Both the position numbers and the translations under genes were made by a program. A DNA stretch of 64,000 nucleotides. Source: Embleya scabrispora (GTDB lineage Bacteria > Actinomycetota > Actinomycetes > Streptomycetales > Streptomycetaceae). The DNA is taken from assembly GCF_002024165.1 (NCBI RefSeq), contig NZ_MWQN01000001.1, positions 620,001-684,000 on the forward strand. The letters run 5' to 3'. Below are positions 51,071 to 59,379 of this stretch, piece after piece. Position 1 is the stretch's first letter; the number at the start of each line of letters is the position of its first letter. The notes below the pieces were generated by a model, which saw nothing but the letters and a program-made list of their open reading frames with translations, was not told where the DNA came from and ran no database searches.

Positions 51071-53296
51071 ATGCGCGTCGCCATCACCGGAGCCACCGGA
51101 TTCCTCGGTCTCCATCTGCTCCGCGAATTGCTGGACCGCCACCGTACGATCACCGTCCTGTCCCCCGCCGGCTCGCGCGGCGCCCTCGACCGGATCCGGG
51201 CCTTTCTGGAAGTCACCGCCGCTCCCGACGAGTTGGTGCGGCGACTCCCCGAGCGGCTGCGGATCGTCGAGACCGATCCGACCTTGCCGCGACTGGGCCT
51301 GGCCGGGCCCGAGTTCACCTCGCTGGCCGACTCGATCGATGTGATCTGGCACTGCGCGGGCGACCGCCGACCCGACGCCACGATGGCCGAGTTGTGGCCC
51401 GACACGGTTGAAGGCACCCGCCACCTGCTCCAGTTGGCCGAGGCGGGTCGGCGGCGTCCGCGCGTGTTGCACATCGGCACCGCCTATGTCGCGGGCGCCC
51501 GTCGCGAGGGCACGATCAAGGAGCAGCCGGCGGACGACTCGGCGGGGTTCGAGAACGACTACGAGCGGGCCCAGTACGAGGCGGAGACGCTGGTCCGGGA
51601 CTGGGCGGCACGGCTGGGGCGTTCGGCGTTGATCCTGCGGCCGACCACGCTGGTCTCGGATCGTCCCGGGGTGCCGGCAAGCTCGCTGCGGCACGTGGTG
51701 GAGCGGGCCGAGGCGACCGGCGGGTGTGCGGCGTTCGGCTGGGCGGCTCGGCTGCCGGGGCGGCTGCGGCCGGTGTTGCGGTTGCCGGCTGCGCCGGACG
51801 GCCGGCTCAACTTCATGCCGGCGCACGAGGCGGCGCGGGTGATGACGCGGTTGGCCGATCTGACCGGCTCCGGCGGAGTGGACACCTACCACGTACGGCA
51901 TCCGCACGACGTCCCGGTCGACGTGGTGCGCGAGGTGCTGGCCGAATTCCTGCCGGTGCGGCTGCGATTCGTCGCCGAGCCGCCCGTGAAGCCGAATGGC
52001 GTGGAACGGCTCGCGGAGGTGCACGCGGCGTGCACGCCGTATCTGACGCACCGTCGGGGCTATGACGACTCGGGGGTGCGGGCGTTGCTCGGCGAGCCGA
52101 GGTCGGCGACCGCGGTGGACCGGGACTACCTGGTGGACTGCGTCCGGCCCGGTCGCGGCGGGCGGCGCGACACGGCGTTGGAGCGGGCGTATCGCGATCC
52201 CGGTCGGGCCGGCCGGGCCGGATCGGTCGAACTCGGCGCCGTACTGCGCTTTCGCGGCCTGGCGCCGACCGTGGCGGACCTGCGTCAGGCGGTGGCGGCC
52301 CGGTTGTGGCGGGTACCGGTGCTGGCCTACCGCTCGGATGGCTCGTTTCGGCGGCGCGGGCCGGTGGACCCGGATCGGCATGTGCACGTGTATCCGGTCG
52401 GCCCGGGACGACTCGGCGCGGCGGTCGACGCGGCGTTGGCGGATCGGCTGCCCCGGGACCGTCCGGCGTGGGAGGCGCGGCTCGTGCACGGCTACGCGGG
52501 CGACGAGTGGGCGGTGGTGTTCAAGGCGCACCACGCGCTGCTCGACGACGCGTCGGTGGTCGAGGTGGCCCGGCGGCTGTTCGGGGTGGAGCCGATCGAG
52601 GCGGCGACGGTGACCGCGCTCGGGCCCGCGGTGCTCGGTGTCCGCGGCCACGCGCGCCGGCTGTCGCCGCCGTCCACCCGGCCGTTCGCGACCCGGGGGG
52701 CGACCGGCACGCGGCGGATGGCCTGGCTGGACCTGGACCCGGAACGCCTGCACGCGGCGTCGCGCCACCGTCGCGGGGTCGGCCCGGACGACGTCTTCCT
52801 GGCCGCGCTCGCGGGCGCGCTGCGCATGTGCCCCGGCGTACCGTGGCGGCGCGGAGTGCGGCCGGTCCGGGCGCTGGTGCCCTCCCCGTCCGGTGCGATG
52901 GGCGCCCCGGAGCCGGGCAATTCCGCCCGGCCGGCCCGGGTCCGTCTGCCGTGCGATCAGGCGGACCCGATCCGTCGCCTGCACCTGGTCGCCGAGGACA
53001 AGGCCCCGCCCGTCGACCGCTGGGGCTTTCGTACCGCCATGTCCCCCTGGCAGGTCGACCTGGCCGCCGGCTTCGTCCACGACTGGCCCCGGCACTCGTA
53101 CGCCTTCCGCGGCTCCCCGGTGTTCGACGCGATCCCCCTCGGCGGAGTACCGCGCAGCGCCCCGATCGGCGTCTTCCTCGGTTCCTTCGACGGCACGATG
53201 CACATCACGGCCCTGGTCGACACGTGTCTCCCGGCCGGGTTGGCGGACGATCTGTGCGCGGCGTGGTCGGACTCCCTGGCCGAGCTTTCCCCATAG
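51071..53296 (+). CDS. fusion of acyl-reductase-like SDR and wax-ester synthase/DGAT domains
   Basis: The 741-residue protein joins two enzyme types. Residues 1 to about 340 form an extended NAD(P)-binding domain like carboxylic-acid/fatty-acyl reductases: GATGFLG at 7-13, 'IDVIWHCAGDRRP', 'GTRHLLQLAEAG', 'LHIGTAYVAG' and 'FENDYERAQYEAE'. The catalytic Tyr is Y164 but the Lys four residues on is Gln (Q168). Residues about 365-741 match WS/DGAT acyltransferases: HHALLD at 487-492, 'GPDDVFLAALAGALR', 'PEPGNSARPARVRLPC' and a typical C-terminal 'GVFLGSFDGTMHITALVD'. Acyl reduction to alcohol followed by esterification would give wax esters, but the Lys loss makes the first activity doubtful. AAGGAG lies 11 nt before the ATG. 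It is a single-gene unit with a strong terminator. Confidence 0.7.
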   Translation: MRVAITGATGFLGLHLLRELLDRHRTITVLSPAGSRGALDRIRAFLEVTAAPDELVRRLPERLRIVETDPTLPRLGLAGPEFTSLADSIDVIWHCAGDRRPDATMAELWPDTVEGTRHLLQLAEAGRRRPRVLHIGTAYVAGARREGTIKEQPADDSAGFENDYERAQYEAETLVRDWAARLGRSALILRPTTLVSDRPGVPASSLRHVVERAEATGGCAAFGWAARLPGRLRPVLRLPAAPDGRLNFMPAHEAARVMTRLADLTGSGGVDTYHVRHPHDVPVDVVREVLAEFLPVRLRFVAEPPVKPNGVERLAEVHAACTPYLTHRRGYDDSGVRALLGEPRSATAVDRDYLVDCVRPGRGGRRDTALERAYRDPGRAGRAGSVELGAVLRFRGLAPTVADLRQAVAARLWRVPVLAYRSDGSFRRRGPVDPDRHVHVYPVGPGRLGAAVDAALADRLPRDRPAWEARLVHGYAGDEWAVVFKAHHALLDDASVVEVARRLFGVEPIEAATVTALGPAVLGVRGHARRLSPPSTRPFATRGATGTRRMAWLDLDPERLHAASRHRRGVGPDDVFLAALAGALRMCPGVPWRRGVRPVRALVPSPSGAMGAPEPGNSARPARVRLPCDQADPIRRLHLVAEDKAPPVDRWGFRTAMSPWQVDLAAGFVHDWPRHSYAFRGSPVFDAIPLGGVPRSAPIGVFLGSFDGTMHITALVDTCLPAGLADDLCAAWSDSLAELSP

Positions 53297-53308
53297 GCAC
53301 CGCCCGCC

Positions 53309-53345
53309 GGTTCGATGGCACCGACCGGGTCGGTGCCATCGAACC
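53309..53345. terminator. bidirectional terminator, 17-bp perfect stem
   Basis: GGTTCGATGGCACCGAC pairs perfectly with GTCGGTGCCATCGAACC around a 3-nt loop, 12 bp after the fusion gene stop and 44 bp from the stop of the converging gene. Confidence 0.85.
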
Positions 53346-53389
53346 CCGTGGCCCCGTCGTACCGCGCCGCAGCGCCGGGCTCGGCGCGG

Positions 53390-53968
53390 CTACCGCGGCG
53401 TAAAGGTCGCGAGCACTCCCCGCACGGCCGTCCCGTCCGGCCGGGTCCAGCCGGCGACCAGGCCGCCCGACGGCCCTTCCCCGGCCTCGACGGGTCGCAG
53501 GACCCGGTTCACCCGAACATCGAGCACACCGGCCGAGGCGCCGCCGTGCACCGTCACGCTCGGGTCCGGGGTGTCGCTCTCGCTCTGGTGTTGCGGCGTC
53601 GCCTCCCCGCGCAGGACCGCGTGCAACTGCCCCATCACCACCGGGTCCCGCACGCCGTCGTAGATCCACCGGGTACCGAGCACGCCATGCTCGGAGGTAC
53701 CGATCAGCGCGTCGTCGGGGGCTCCGTCCCGCGCCGCGCCGCGATAGGCCAACGGCACGAGATACGCGGCCGATTCCGGGGCACCGGCGTCCACCACGAT
53801 CATGAACTCGATCCCGACCTCGCCCTCCGGGTCGTCCAACCGGAATCCACCGGCCCGGAGCGGCGCCGGCGCCTCGGCCCCGCCGGCGTACCAACTCTGC
53901 CGGGGCAGCCAGTCGGCGAGCAGTTCCAGTTTTCCGGGCGTCATCGTGGTGTGGTGGATCGAGGCCAT
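53390..53968 (-). CDS. maltokinase N-terminal cap-like protein
   Basis: The 192-residue protein resembles the N-terminal cap domain of actinobacterial maltokinases, here without the kinase. The opening 'MASIHHTTMTPGKLELLADW' and 'RQSWYAGG', then 'YLVPLAYRG' and 'GTSEHGVLGTRWIYDGVRDP', are typical of stand-alone homologues. These have no assigned reaction; a role in glycogen or trehalose metabolism is only suggested by the fold. ATG start. No sugar gene is adjacent. Confidence 0.7.
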   Translation of the reverse strand: MASIHHTTMTPGKLELLADWLPRQSWYAGGAEAPAPLRAGGFRLDDPEGEVGIEFMIVVDAGAPESAAYLVPLAYRGAARDGAPDDALIGTSEHGVLGTRWIYDGVRDPVVMGQLHAVLRGEATPQHQSESDTPDPSVTVHGGASAGVLDVRVNRVLRPVEAGEGPSGGLVAGWTRPDGTAVRGVLATFTPR

Positions 53969-54024
53969 GCGTATTCCTCACACATCGGTTCGGTATCGAA
54001 TCCGATCGAATCTATCCCGCCCCG

Positions 54025-55257
54025 CTACACCAGCAGCCGCCACACGTCCCGGTCGGCGGTGCTGCTCCAGACCGGGTCGCCGTGGCCGTAGTCGGGGATC
54101 ACCGTGAAGGTCACCTTCGGATTGCCGCCGTCCCGGATCAGGTTCGCGCCTTGGGGGTGATCGCCGCGGCCCAGGGCGGTGTTGATCCAGGTGACCTCGG
54201 CGCCGATCGCCGACCAGTCGATGCGGTACACCGATTCCTCGCCCGCCCAGATCGCGGTGAGGTCGCGCAGCAGCGCGATCGGGATCAGACCGCCGCCGAA
54301 GCGGGCGGTGGCGTCGGCCCAGGTCGCGAGCGGGGTGTGGGTCAGGGCGTACCGGTCGTCGGACGGTGTCGCGCCGAAGGCGAAGGTGCCTGCGGCGAAG
54401 CCCTGTTCGTAGATCCAGTTGGTCGCCCCGGGCAGCTTGGCGGTGTGGACCAGGGCGAAGTGCGCGAGAGCGGCATGGGTGAACCGACTCGCCGGATCGA
54501 CCGGACGAGGGACCGCGGAGGCGCCGTTCGGGTCGCCCACGGCACGCGCCAACAGGCCTTTCAGGCCCGGGTCGTTCGCGTACACCCCGCTCGCGAGTTG
54601 CGCGTCCAGCGCCGCCCTGGTCCGCGCGGCGCGGACGGCGAGGTCGCCCTCGTACGGGCCGGTCGTGTCCAGCACCATCACCCGGCGCGGCCCCGGCGCC
54701 CGATCCGCCGCCAGGTCGAGGGCGAGCGCGGCACCGGCGGAGTGGCCGAGCAGGTCGTACGGCACCCGCAGCGCAGCGTCGACCGCGTCGATCACCTTGC
54801 GGGCGTCCCGCTTGTGCGCGGCCAGGCCCCACTCGGCGGTGAGGTCGGCGGCGGTCGCGCCGTTCTCGCGTGGCGAGATGCCGACCACCAGGTAGCCGCG
54901 CGTGCGCAGGTGATGGGCGAGGTTGTGGGCGGTGGGTGTGAAGAAGTTCGACGCGAAGTCGAGGCCGCCGCCGGGAAGCAGATAGGCGACGCGCCGGGGC
55001 ACGTGCCCGGTGTCCGCGACCACATCGACCACCAACGGCACGGCCGCGTCGCGCAGTTCGAGGGTGGTACGGATCCAGCCGGGCCCGTGTTCGCGGCCGC
55101 GCGCGACGAGTTCACCGCCCGAGTCGCCCAGCGCGCCCCCGATCCGCTCGACCGCGGATGCCGCCGGATCCCGCGTCCCCGCTCGCGCGCCGCCCGCCGT
55201 GCCCGCGCCGAGCAGCACCGGTGCCGCCAACGCCGCCAACACTGTTCTTCGCCGCAT
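54025..55257 (-). CDS. Tat-exported alpha/beta hydrolase
   Basis: The 410-residue protein begins 'MRRRTVLAALAAPVLLGAGT', a twin-arginine-type signal, so it is probably exported folded. The hydrolase domain has the oxyanion region 'AYLLPGGGLDFASNFF' and the nucleophile elbow 'LLGHSAGAALAL'. A His near the C-terminus, in 'VIPDYGHGDPVW', completes a plausible Ser-Asp-His triad. The substrate is unknown; esterase or lipase activity is likely. ATG with GGGGGA about 5 nt upstream; longer frames upstream lack a signal-like start. Confidence 0.78.
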   Translation of the reverse strand: MRRRTVLAALAAPVLLGAGTAGGARAGTRDPAASAVERIGGALGDSGGELVARGREHGPGWIRTTLELRDAAVPLVVDVVADTGHVPRRVAYLLPGGGLDFASNFFTPTAHNLAHHLRTRGYLVVGISPRENGATAADLTAEWGLAAHKRDARKVIDAVDAALRVPYDLLGHSAGAALALDLAADRAPGPRRVMVLDTTGPYEGDLAVRAARTRAALDAQLASGVYANDPGLKGLLARAVGDPNGASAVPRPVDPASRFTHAALAHFALVHTAKLPGATNWIYEQGFAAGTFAFGATPSDDRYALTHTPLATWADATARFGGGLIPIALLRDLTAIWAGEESVYRIDWSAIGAEVTWINTALGRGDHPQGANLIRDGGNPKVTFTVIPDYGHGDPVWSSTADRDVWRLLV

Positions 55258-55388
55258 GTGGGTCCCCCGACTCCCGATTCGACCTGCCCGCCCGCACGCG
55301 GACCGGCCTTCAGCCTGCCGACCGCACCCGATCGCGGTCAACGACCGGGCACGGGACATCCGCCCGACGGGCCGGCATCATCGTCACC

Positions 55389-55721
55389 ATGGAAAGACCT
55401 GGTGACGGATGGTTGACGATCACGGCGTATCGGAACCTGCGGGGCTGCCTCGGACCGGCGGCGGCCGTACGCGCTTGACTGCGTGAGCGCGGCATCGACT
55501 GGATGCCGTTCGCCGACGAGGAGATCTACATCGGGCTCCTGTGCGGAGTCGGCCCCGACGGTGGTTGGCAATGCTGGTACGACATCCGCGTGCCCCCCGA
55601 GGCGCTGCGCCGGCTCGGCCTGCATCCGGATCAGCCGTCCGCCGAGGTCACCGGTCCGTCGCCGCCGCGCTGGTGGCACGCGGCGGCCGAACGCCACGCC
55701 CGGGGGCACGGCGGCTGGTAG
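55389..55721 (+). pseudogene. small gene interrupted by an in-frame TGA
   Basis: From ATG at 55,389 the frame reads 'MERPGDGWLTITAYRNLRG...AAAVRA', meets TGA at 55,476-55,478 and continues without shift as 'LRERGIDWMPFADEEIYIG' to a stop at 55,719. Both halves have normal coding bias and join naturally, so one 110-residue protein with a nonsense mutation is the simplest reading. The second half could restart at the ATG at 55,503 to give a 72-residue protein, but I see no good ribosome site. The family is not recognised. Confidence 0.5.
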
Positions 55722-55799
55722 GGGGCATCCCGCGCCCGACCCGATCCGAGTGGACGCGGGCGGCCACACCGGGCCGGGTCGGGCGAGCCCGCCGGCCGG

Positions 55800-56225
55800 C
55801 TACCCGGGCTCGGGGCCGTCCTGCGTCCCCGCGAAGCGGGCCGCCGCGATCAGGTGGGGGTCGCCGGTACGGAGGGCGTCGGCGACCAGGGACATGGCCA
55901 GTGCCGGGTCGTGCCCGGTGATCCCGAGGTAGGGCAACGCGCGCAGTACGGCGCGGCGTTCGTGGGCGTCGCCGCGCCAGTACAGGGTGCGCAGGTGCGC
56001 GGACAGATCGTGGTGGGGCGTACGCGCCGCCAGTTCGGCCAGGGCCAGGACCCGGGCGGCGTCGTCGCAGGTCCAGCCGGGCAGGCCGATCAGCGGGGCC
56101 CGGCCGCAGGTGCGCCCGGCGGCGGCGAACACGGTGAAGTCGGCGAGGCTGGGCCAGTCCTGGCTGCCGGGTTTGGCGGAGGCGGTGAACGCGCTTCGCA
56201 GATCTGCGATCGGCGGGTGCGGCAT
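55800..56225 (-). CDS. EboA-like protein
   Basis: The 141-residue protein has the features of EboA-domain proteins: 'FAAAGRTCGRAPLIGLPGWT', 'DDAARVLALAELAA', 'LYWRGDAHERRAVLRALPYLG' and 'DALRTGDPHLIAAARFA'. EboA occurs in clusters for trafficking of secondary metabolites or their precursors; none of the other ebo genes is nearby, so its role here is open. ATG with GGAGG 8 nt upstream; the frame further upstream has no coding character. Confidence 0.6.
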   Translation of the reverse strand: MPHPPIADLRSAFTASAKPGSQDWPSLADFTVFAAAGRTCGRAPLIGLPGWTCDDAARVLALAELAARTPHHDLSAHLRTLYWRGDAHERRAVLRALPYLGITGHDPALAMSLVADALRTGDPHLIAAARFAGTQDGPEPG

Positions 56226-56655
56226 GGGCGGATCCTCCCGAGGGCCGGTGGCGCGGGGTACGCACGTGTCCTGTGCAGTGCGTTCCCCATCCGGGAAGGT
56301 CCCCAATCGACAAACGCCGGGATCCCACGCCCACGATGTCACCGTGCCCACAACGGAGTTCCACCGCAGGTACCCGGCGGGGCCGCCGCAACCGCACGGG
56401 CGCCCCGCGCCGTCCCACGCCGCCCGCGAAACCGCGACCCCGCCCGTGGCGCCCGCCGTCGACACCGGCCGACCCGCTCCGTCCCGACGCGCCGCCCCGC
56501 TCCTCCCGACCGTCCCCCGCGCCTCTCCCTTTGTGCCCGCCGGAGCCGGCCCCCTTTCCGGGGGCGCGCGGGGGCGCACGGGGGTGGTGCAGTCTTGACC
56601 TTCAGCGGACCGTTCGTGGGCTGACGTGGGCGTTCGTGAGATCTACGGTTGCTTC

Positions 56656-57090
56656 ATGGTCCGTGAACCGCTCGTCGAGGTCAGTGTCGTGATCGCCGCG
56701 CCCACCGAGGCCGTGTGGCATGCCCTCGTGGATCCGGACACGCGCGCCATGTGGTGGAGCTACCTCGACCTGGACGCACGGGTGAACGGCCGGCTCTCGG
56801 AGCGCTGGAGCGGGGCCGACGGCGAGGCGCGGTTGACCACCGGCCGGGTCGAGACGCTCGACCCCTGCCGACTGCTGCGCTTCACCTGGGCCGACGACGA
56901 CTGGGCGGTGTCCACGACGGTGACCATCGAACTGACCAGGGCCCGCCCCGGCACCCAACTCCGGGTCCGCGAGACCGGCTGGAGCCGCCTGCCCGACGCG
57001 GCGAGCCTGGCCGCCGCCCACCGCGACGGCTGGGGTACGCACGTCGAGGACCTGCGCCGCTTCGCCGAGGCCACCGGCGGCCCCCGCTGA
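56656..57090 (+). CDS. SRPBCC (AHSA1/polyketide-cyclase-like) domain protein
   Basis: The 144-residue protein is one START-like helix-grip domain: 'EVSVVIAAPTEAVWHALVDP', 'MWWSYLDLDARVNG', 'GRVETLDPCRLLRFTW' and 'GTQLRVRETGW', ending in the long C-terminal helix. Members bind hydrophobic ligands or act as co-chaperones. The ATG is chosen because homology starts there and TACGGT lies 6 bp upstream, giving a leaderless mRNA; a GTG 30 bp earlier is the alternative. Confidence 0.78.
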   Translation: MVREPLVEVSVVIAAPTEAVWHALVDPDTRAMWWSYLDLDARVNGRLSERWSGADGEARLTTGRVETLDPCRLLRFTWADDDWAVSTTVTIELTRARPGTQLRVRETGWSRLPDAASLAAAHRDGWGTHVEDLRRFAEATGGPR

Positions 57091-57100
57091 GCCCGCCGTC

Positions 57101-57385
57101 TCACCCCACCCGTACGTCCACGCTCCGCCCGTCGGGGTCGGTCAGCAGATGCCGCCCCCTCGGGAGCGGCGAGTCGACCAACACGAGCCCGAGCCGCAGA
57201 TAGCCGGTCAACCGGTCCGGACGCGCCGGATACAGCTCCACCACGGTGCCGTCGTCGAGCGTCGCGGCGTAGTGCTCGGGACCGCTCCCGTGCCGCTCCC
57301 GGACCAGGACCAGGCCGAGCGACGCGTAGAACTCGCGGCACGCGTCGAGGCGCGACGTATAGACAACGATGAGGCCGAGCGACAC
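57101..57385 (-). CDS. small VOC/glyoxalase-like protein
   Basis: The 94-residue protein is one short VOC module pair: 'LGLIVVYTSRLDACREFYAS', 'GPEHYAATLDDGTVVELYPA' and 'RGRHLLTDPDGRSVDVRV'. The Glu of 'VVELYP' is at the usual metal-ligand position. No substrate can be given. GTG start. It converges on the SRPBCC gene with 10 bp between stops. Confidence 0.7.
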   Translation of the reverse strand: MSLGLIVVYTSRLDACREFYASLGLVLVRERHGSGPEHYAATLDDGTVVELYPARPDRLTGYLRLGLVLVDSPLPRGRHLLTDPDGRSVDVRVG

Positions 57386-57608
57386 GCCGGCGAGTCAATC
57401 ACGATCGCGGCCCGCCCGGTAGCCGTGGCCCGCGCACCGGGCCGGGTCCTCCGTCCGAGGTACCCGGTCGCCGGGAGTCGACGCGAGGGCGGGCGGTAGG
57501 GTTGTCCCGCCGCTCGGACGACGAACGGCGGAGCGAGCCGTCTCCGGTTCGCGCCCTCGGTGCTGCCGAAGGCGCGGTCGGCCGGCTGCACCACCCTTGG
57601 GAGTCATC

Positions 57609-57764
57609 GTGTTGGACGCACTCGGCGCATTCGCCGAACTCACCCCTTTCCTCGCGGTCGCGGTCGGCTTCACGTTCGTGATCCGGGGCATCCTGCGCGC
57701 GGATCGGCGCGAGCGCGAGCACTACGCGAAGAAGGACGCCGAGACCCGCGCACACTCCTCCTGA
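57609..57764 (+). CDS. 51-residue single-span membrane protein
   Basis: This short gene reads 'MLDALGAFAELTPFLAVAV', one hydrophobic helix continuing 'GFTFVIRGILRA', and a charged tail 'DRREREHYAKKDAETR'. GTG start with GGGAG 6 nt upstream and consistent GC3 bias, so it is probably translated. It would sit in the membrane with a cytoplasmic C-terminus. Function unknown. Confidence 0.55.
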   Translation: MLDALGAFAELTPFLAVAVGFTFVIRGILRADRREREHYAKKDAETRAHSS

Positions 57765-58052
57765 CCGTCCGGAGGGCTGTCGGGAGGACCGGTTGCGAGA
57801 ACCGGCCGTAGGGGCCGCCGTGTCGGCCCACGCATCGGCCGCGTGTGCGCCCGCCGGATAATCCGCGCGCCGAACCGCCCTCCCGCGCTACGGTTTCGTC
57901 CGACCCCCGGTGCGCAGGTCGCGGATACTCCATGGAGCCCGCAAGGGCGGTGAAATGTACGGGGCCTCGAGTCCCGGTCTCCGCTGCCGCCTCGATCTCG
58001 GCGGGTCACCCACTCTTTCGGTATCCGCCCGAGGCCCGAGGCCGAAGCCGGC
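57765..58052. other. gene-free interval
   Basis: No gene is seen between the small membrane protein and the lipoprotein terminator; open frames here lack starts with ribosome sites. Confidence 0.45.
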
Positions 58053-58086
58053 CGCAGCCGCCGGGTCACCCGACCCGGCGGCTGCG
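58053..58086 (-). terminator. terminator of LppX-like lipoprotein gene
   Basis: A perfect 15-bp stem CGCAGCCGCCGGGTC / GACCCGGCGGCTGCG with a 4-nt loop begins 22 bp after the lipoprotein stop. Confidence 0.8.
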
Positions 58087-58108
58087 TTCGTCACGGCACC
58101 GGTCCGGG

Positions 58109-59062
58109 TCAGGCCGCCTTGGACCCGCCCCGCTCCTTGTCGATGAGCTCCTGGAAGTCCACCGTCGCGCTCGCCGGCGGCGGCGTCACGTCGACTTTGG
58201 TGCCCCAGTCCCGGTAGTCCACCGTGCTGCCCACCTCGCCGACCTTGGTCGGCGTGCTCACCGACTGCCGGACCGGGAGATCGGTCTTGGCGTCGATCCA
58301 CACCTCGATGGTCGACGACGTGGCTCCGATGGCCTCGTTCGCCGCGCGCAGGCTCTCCAGGGTCTTGGCACTCAACCCGAGTGCCTCCGCGCCGAGTCGA
58401 CTCGCCTTGGCCATGTCGACCGTGCCCTTGTAGTGCACGGTCGGCCGACCGGCCAGGTCCTCCCTGCCGACCTCGGCGATGTCGCCGGACCCCTTGAGCA
58501 ACGACAGTTGACTGGTGGGATCCTGCTGGCCGAGGCCCTTGTTCATCAGTTCGCCCACCGCCGCGAGGGCGCCGGTCTTGTCCAGCGAACCCAGGGCGGT
58601 GAAGTCCATCTTGAGCCAGGACTTGCCGCCGGTGTCGGCGGCGAGCGCCGAGCCCATGTTCATGTACATCGCGGTCGGCGTCACCAGCGTCTCGATCTTC
58701 GCCGGCATGCCCGGGACGGCGCCCTGCGGCATCGCCATGGTCATCCGCAGCCCGCCCGCGTCACCGAACTTGATCGCGCCCTGCGCGTTCGAGCCCTTGC
58801 CGCCGGGCAACTTCTGCTGCACCGTGATCGCGACCGATTCGGTGCCGTGCACCTTGTCCACTGCGGCGAAGACCGCCGCCGCGGGGCCGGCGTAAGCCTT
58901 GTTTCCGCCCCCGCTCCCGCCCGAACCCTCCTCGCCCGGGCTTCGATCGCCGAAGCCCGACCCCGACCCGTTCCCGCATGCGGCGGTCACCAGCAGCAGC
59001 GCCACGCCGCCGATCGCCGTACCCAGCCCCCGTCGCAAACGCGGTCGTGCGCGTCCGGTCAT
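58109..59062 (-). CDS. LppX/LprG-like lipoprotein
   Basis: The 317-residue protein has a signal helix and lipobox 'LLLVTAACGNG' (Cys near 29), a Gly/Ser linker, then a curved beta-sheet fold of the LppX/LprAFG or LolA-like kind. Segments include 'GAIKFGDAGGLRMTMAMPQG', 'AKIETLVTPTAMYMNMGS', 'GRPTVHYKGTVDMAKASRLG' and 'IEVWIDAKTDLPVRQSVSTP'. Such proteins carry lipids or lipoglycans across the cell envelope. AGGGGGA lies 8 nt before the ATG. It is divergent from the sensor/kinase/regulator genes, which may regulate it. Confidence 0.8.
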   Translation of the reverse strand: MTGRARPRLRRGLGTAIGGVALLLVTAACGNGSGSGFGDRSPGEEGSGGSGGGNKAYAGPAAAVFAAVDKVHGTESVAITVQQKLPGGKGSNAQGAIKFGDAGGLRMTMAMPQGAVPGMPAKIETLVTPTAMYMNMGSALAADTGGKSWLKMDFTALGSLDKTGALAAVGELMNKGLGQQDPTSQLSLLKGSGDIAEVGREDLAGRPTVHYKGTVDMAKASRLGAEALGLSAKTLESLRAANEAIGATSSTIEVWIDAKTDLPVRQSVSTPTKVGEVGSTVDYRDWGTKVDVTPPPASATVDFQELIDKERGGSKAA

Positions 59063-59379
59063 GTCTTCATCCCCCTGATGATCGACTACACCGATCAACC
59101 TACCAACGTGTTCACCGGACGGTGCGGGAGAGGCGCCGGAGGTCACGGGCCGAGTGCCGGCGGACCGGCGCCCCCGTGGCGACCGGTGAACACCGCGGCC
59201 GGCCGTCGACCCCCTACCCCGGTATCACTCGCGGGTTGGCGCCGCGGTGTGATGCCCACCCGGCGGCCCGCCTCCTAGCGTGGAGTCCAGGGCGCCGACC
59301 GAGCGCCCGCCGGCAACGAACCGGTACACCCCGGCCCCGCCGAAGCCCTCGCGCCCGGCGCCCACCCCAAGGACCCGCC
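59063..59379. promoter_or_regulatory. divergent promoter region, lipoprotein / sensor genes
   Basis: No gene lies in these 317 bp. GGTATCAC (59,221) and GTGATGCC (59,249) form an imperfect inverted repeat upstream of CTAGCGT, a possible -10 box (59,274-59,280). It could be a target for the NarL-type regulator encoded downstream; this is a guess from position. Confidence 0.3.

Noticed and set aside
51042-51344. Overlapping plus-strand frame beginning before the reductase/wax-synthase ATG
   Set aside because: It runs out of frame inside the reductase domain, and codon bias and motifs support only the main frame.
55476-55478. In-frame TGA considered as a selenocysteine codon
   Set aside because: The family is unknown, no SECIS-like hairpin is evident after it and the context 'AAVRA-stop-LRERG' is not a redox site; a nonsense mutation is simpler.
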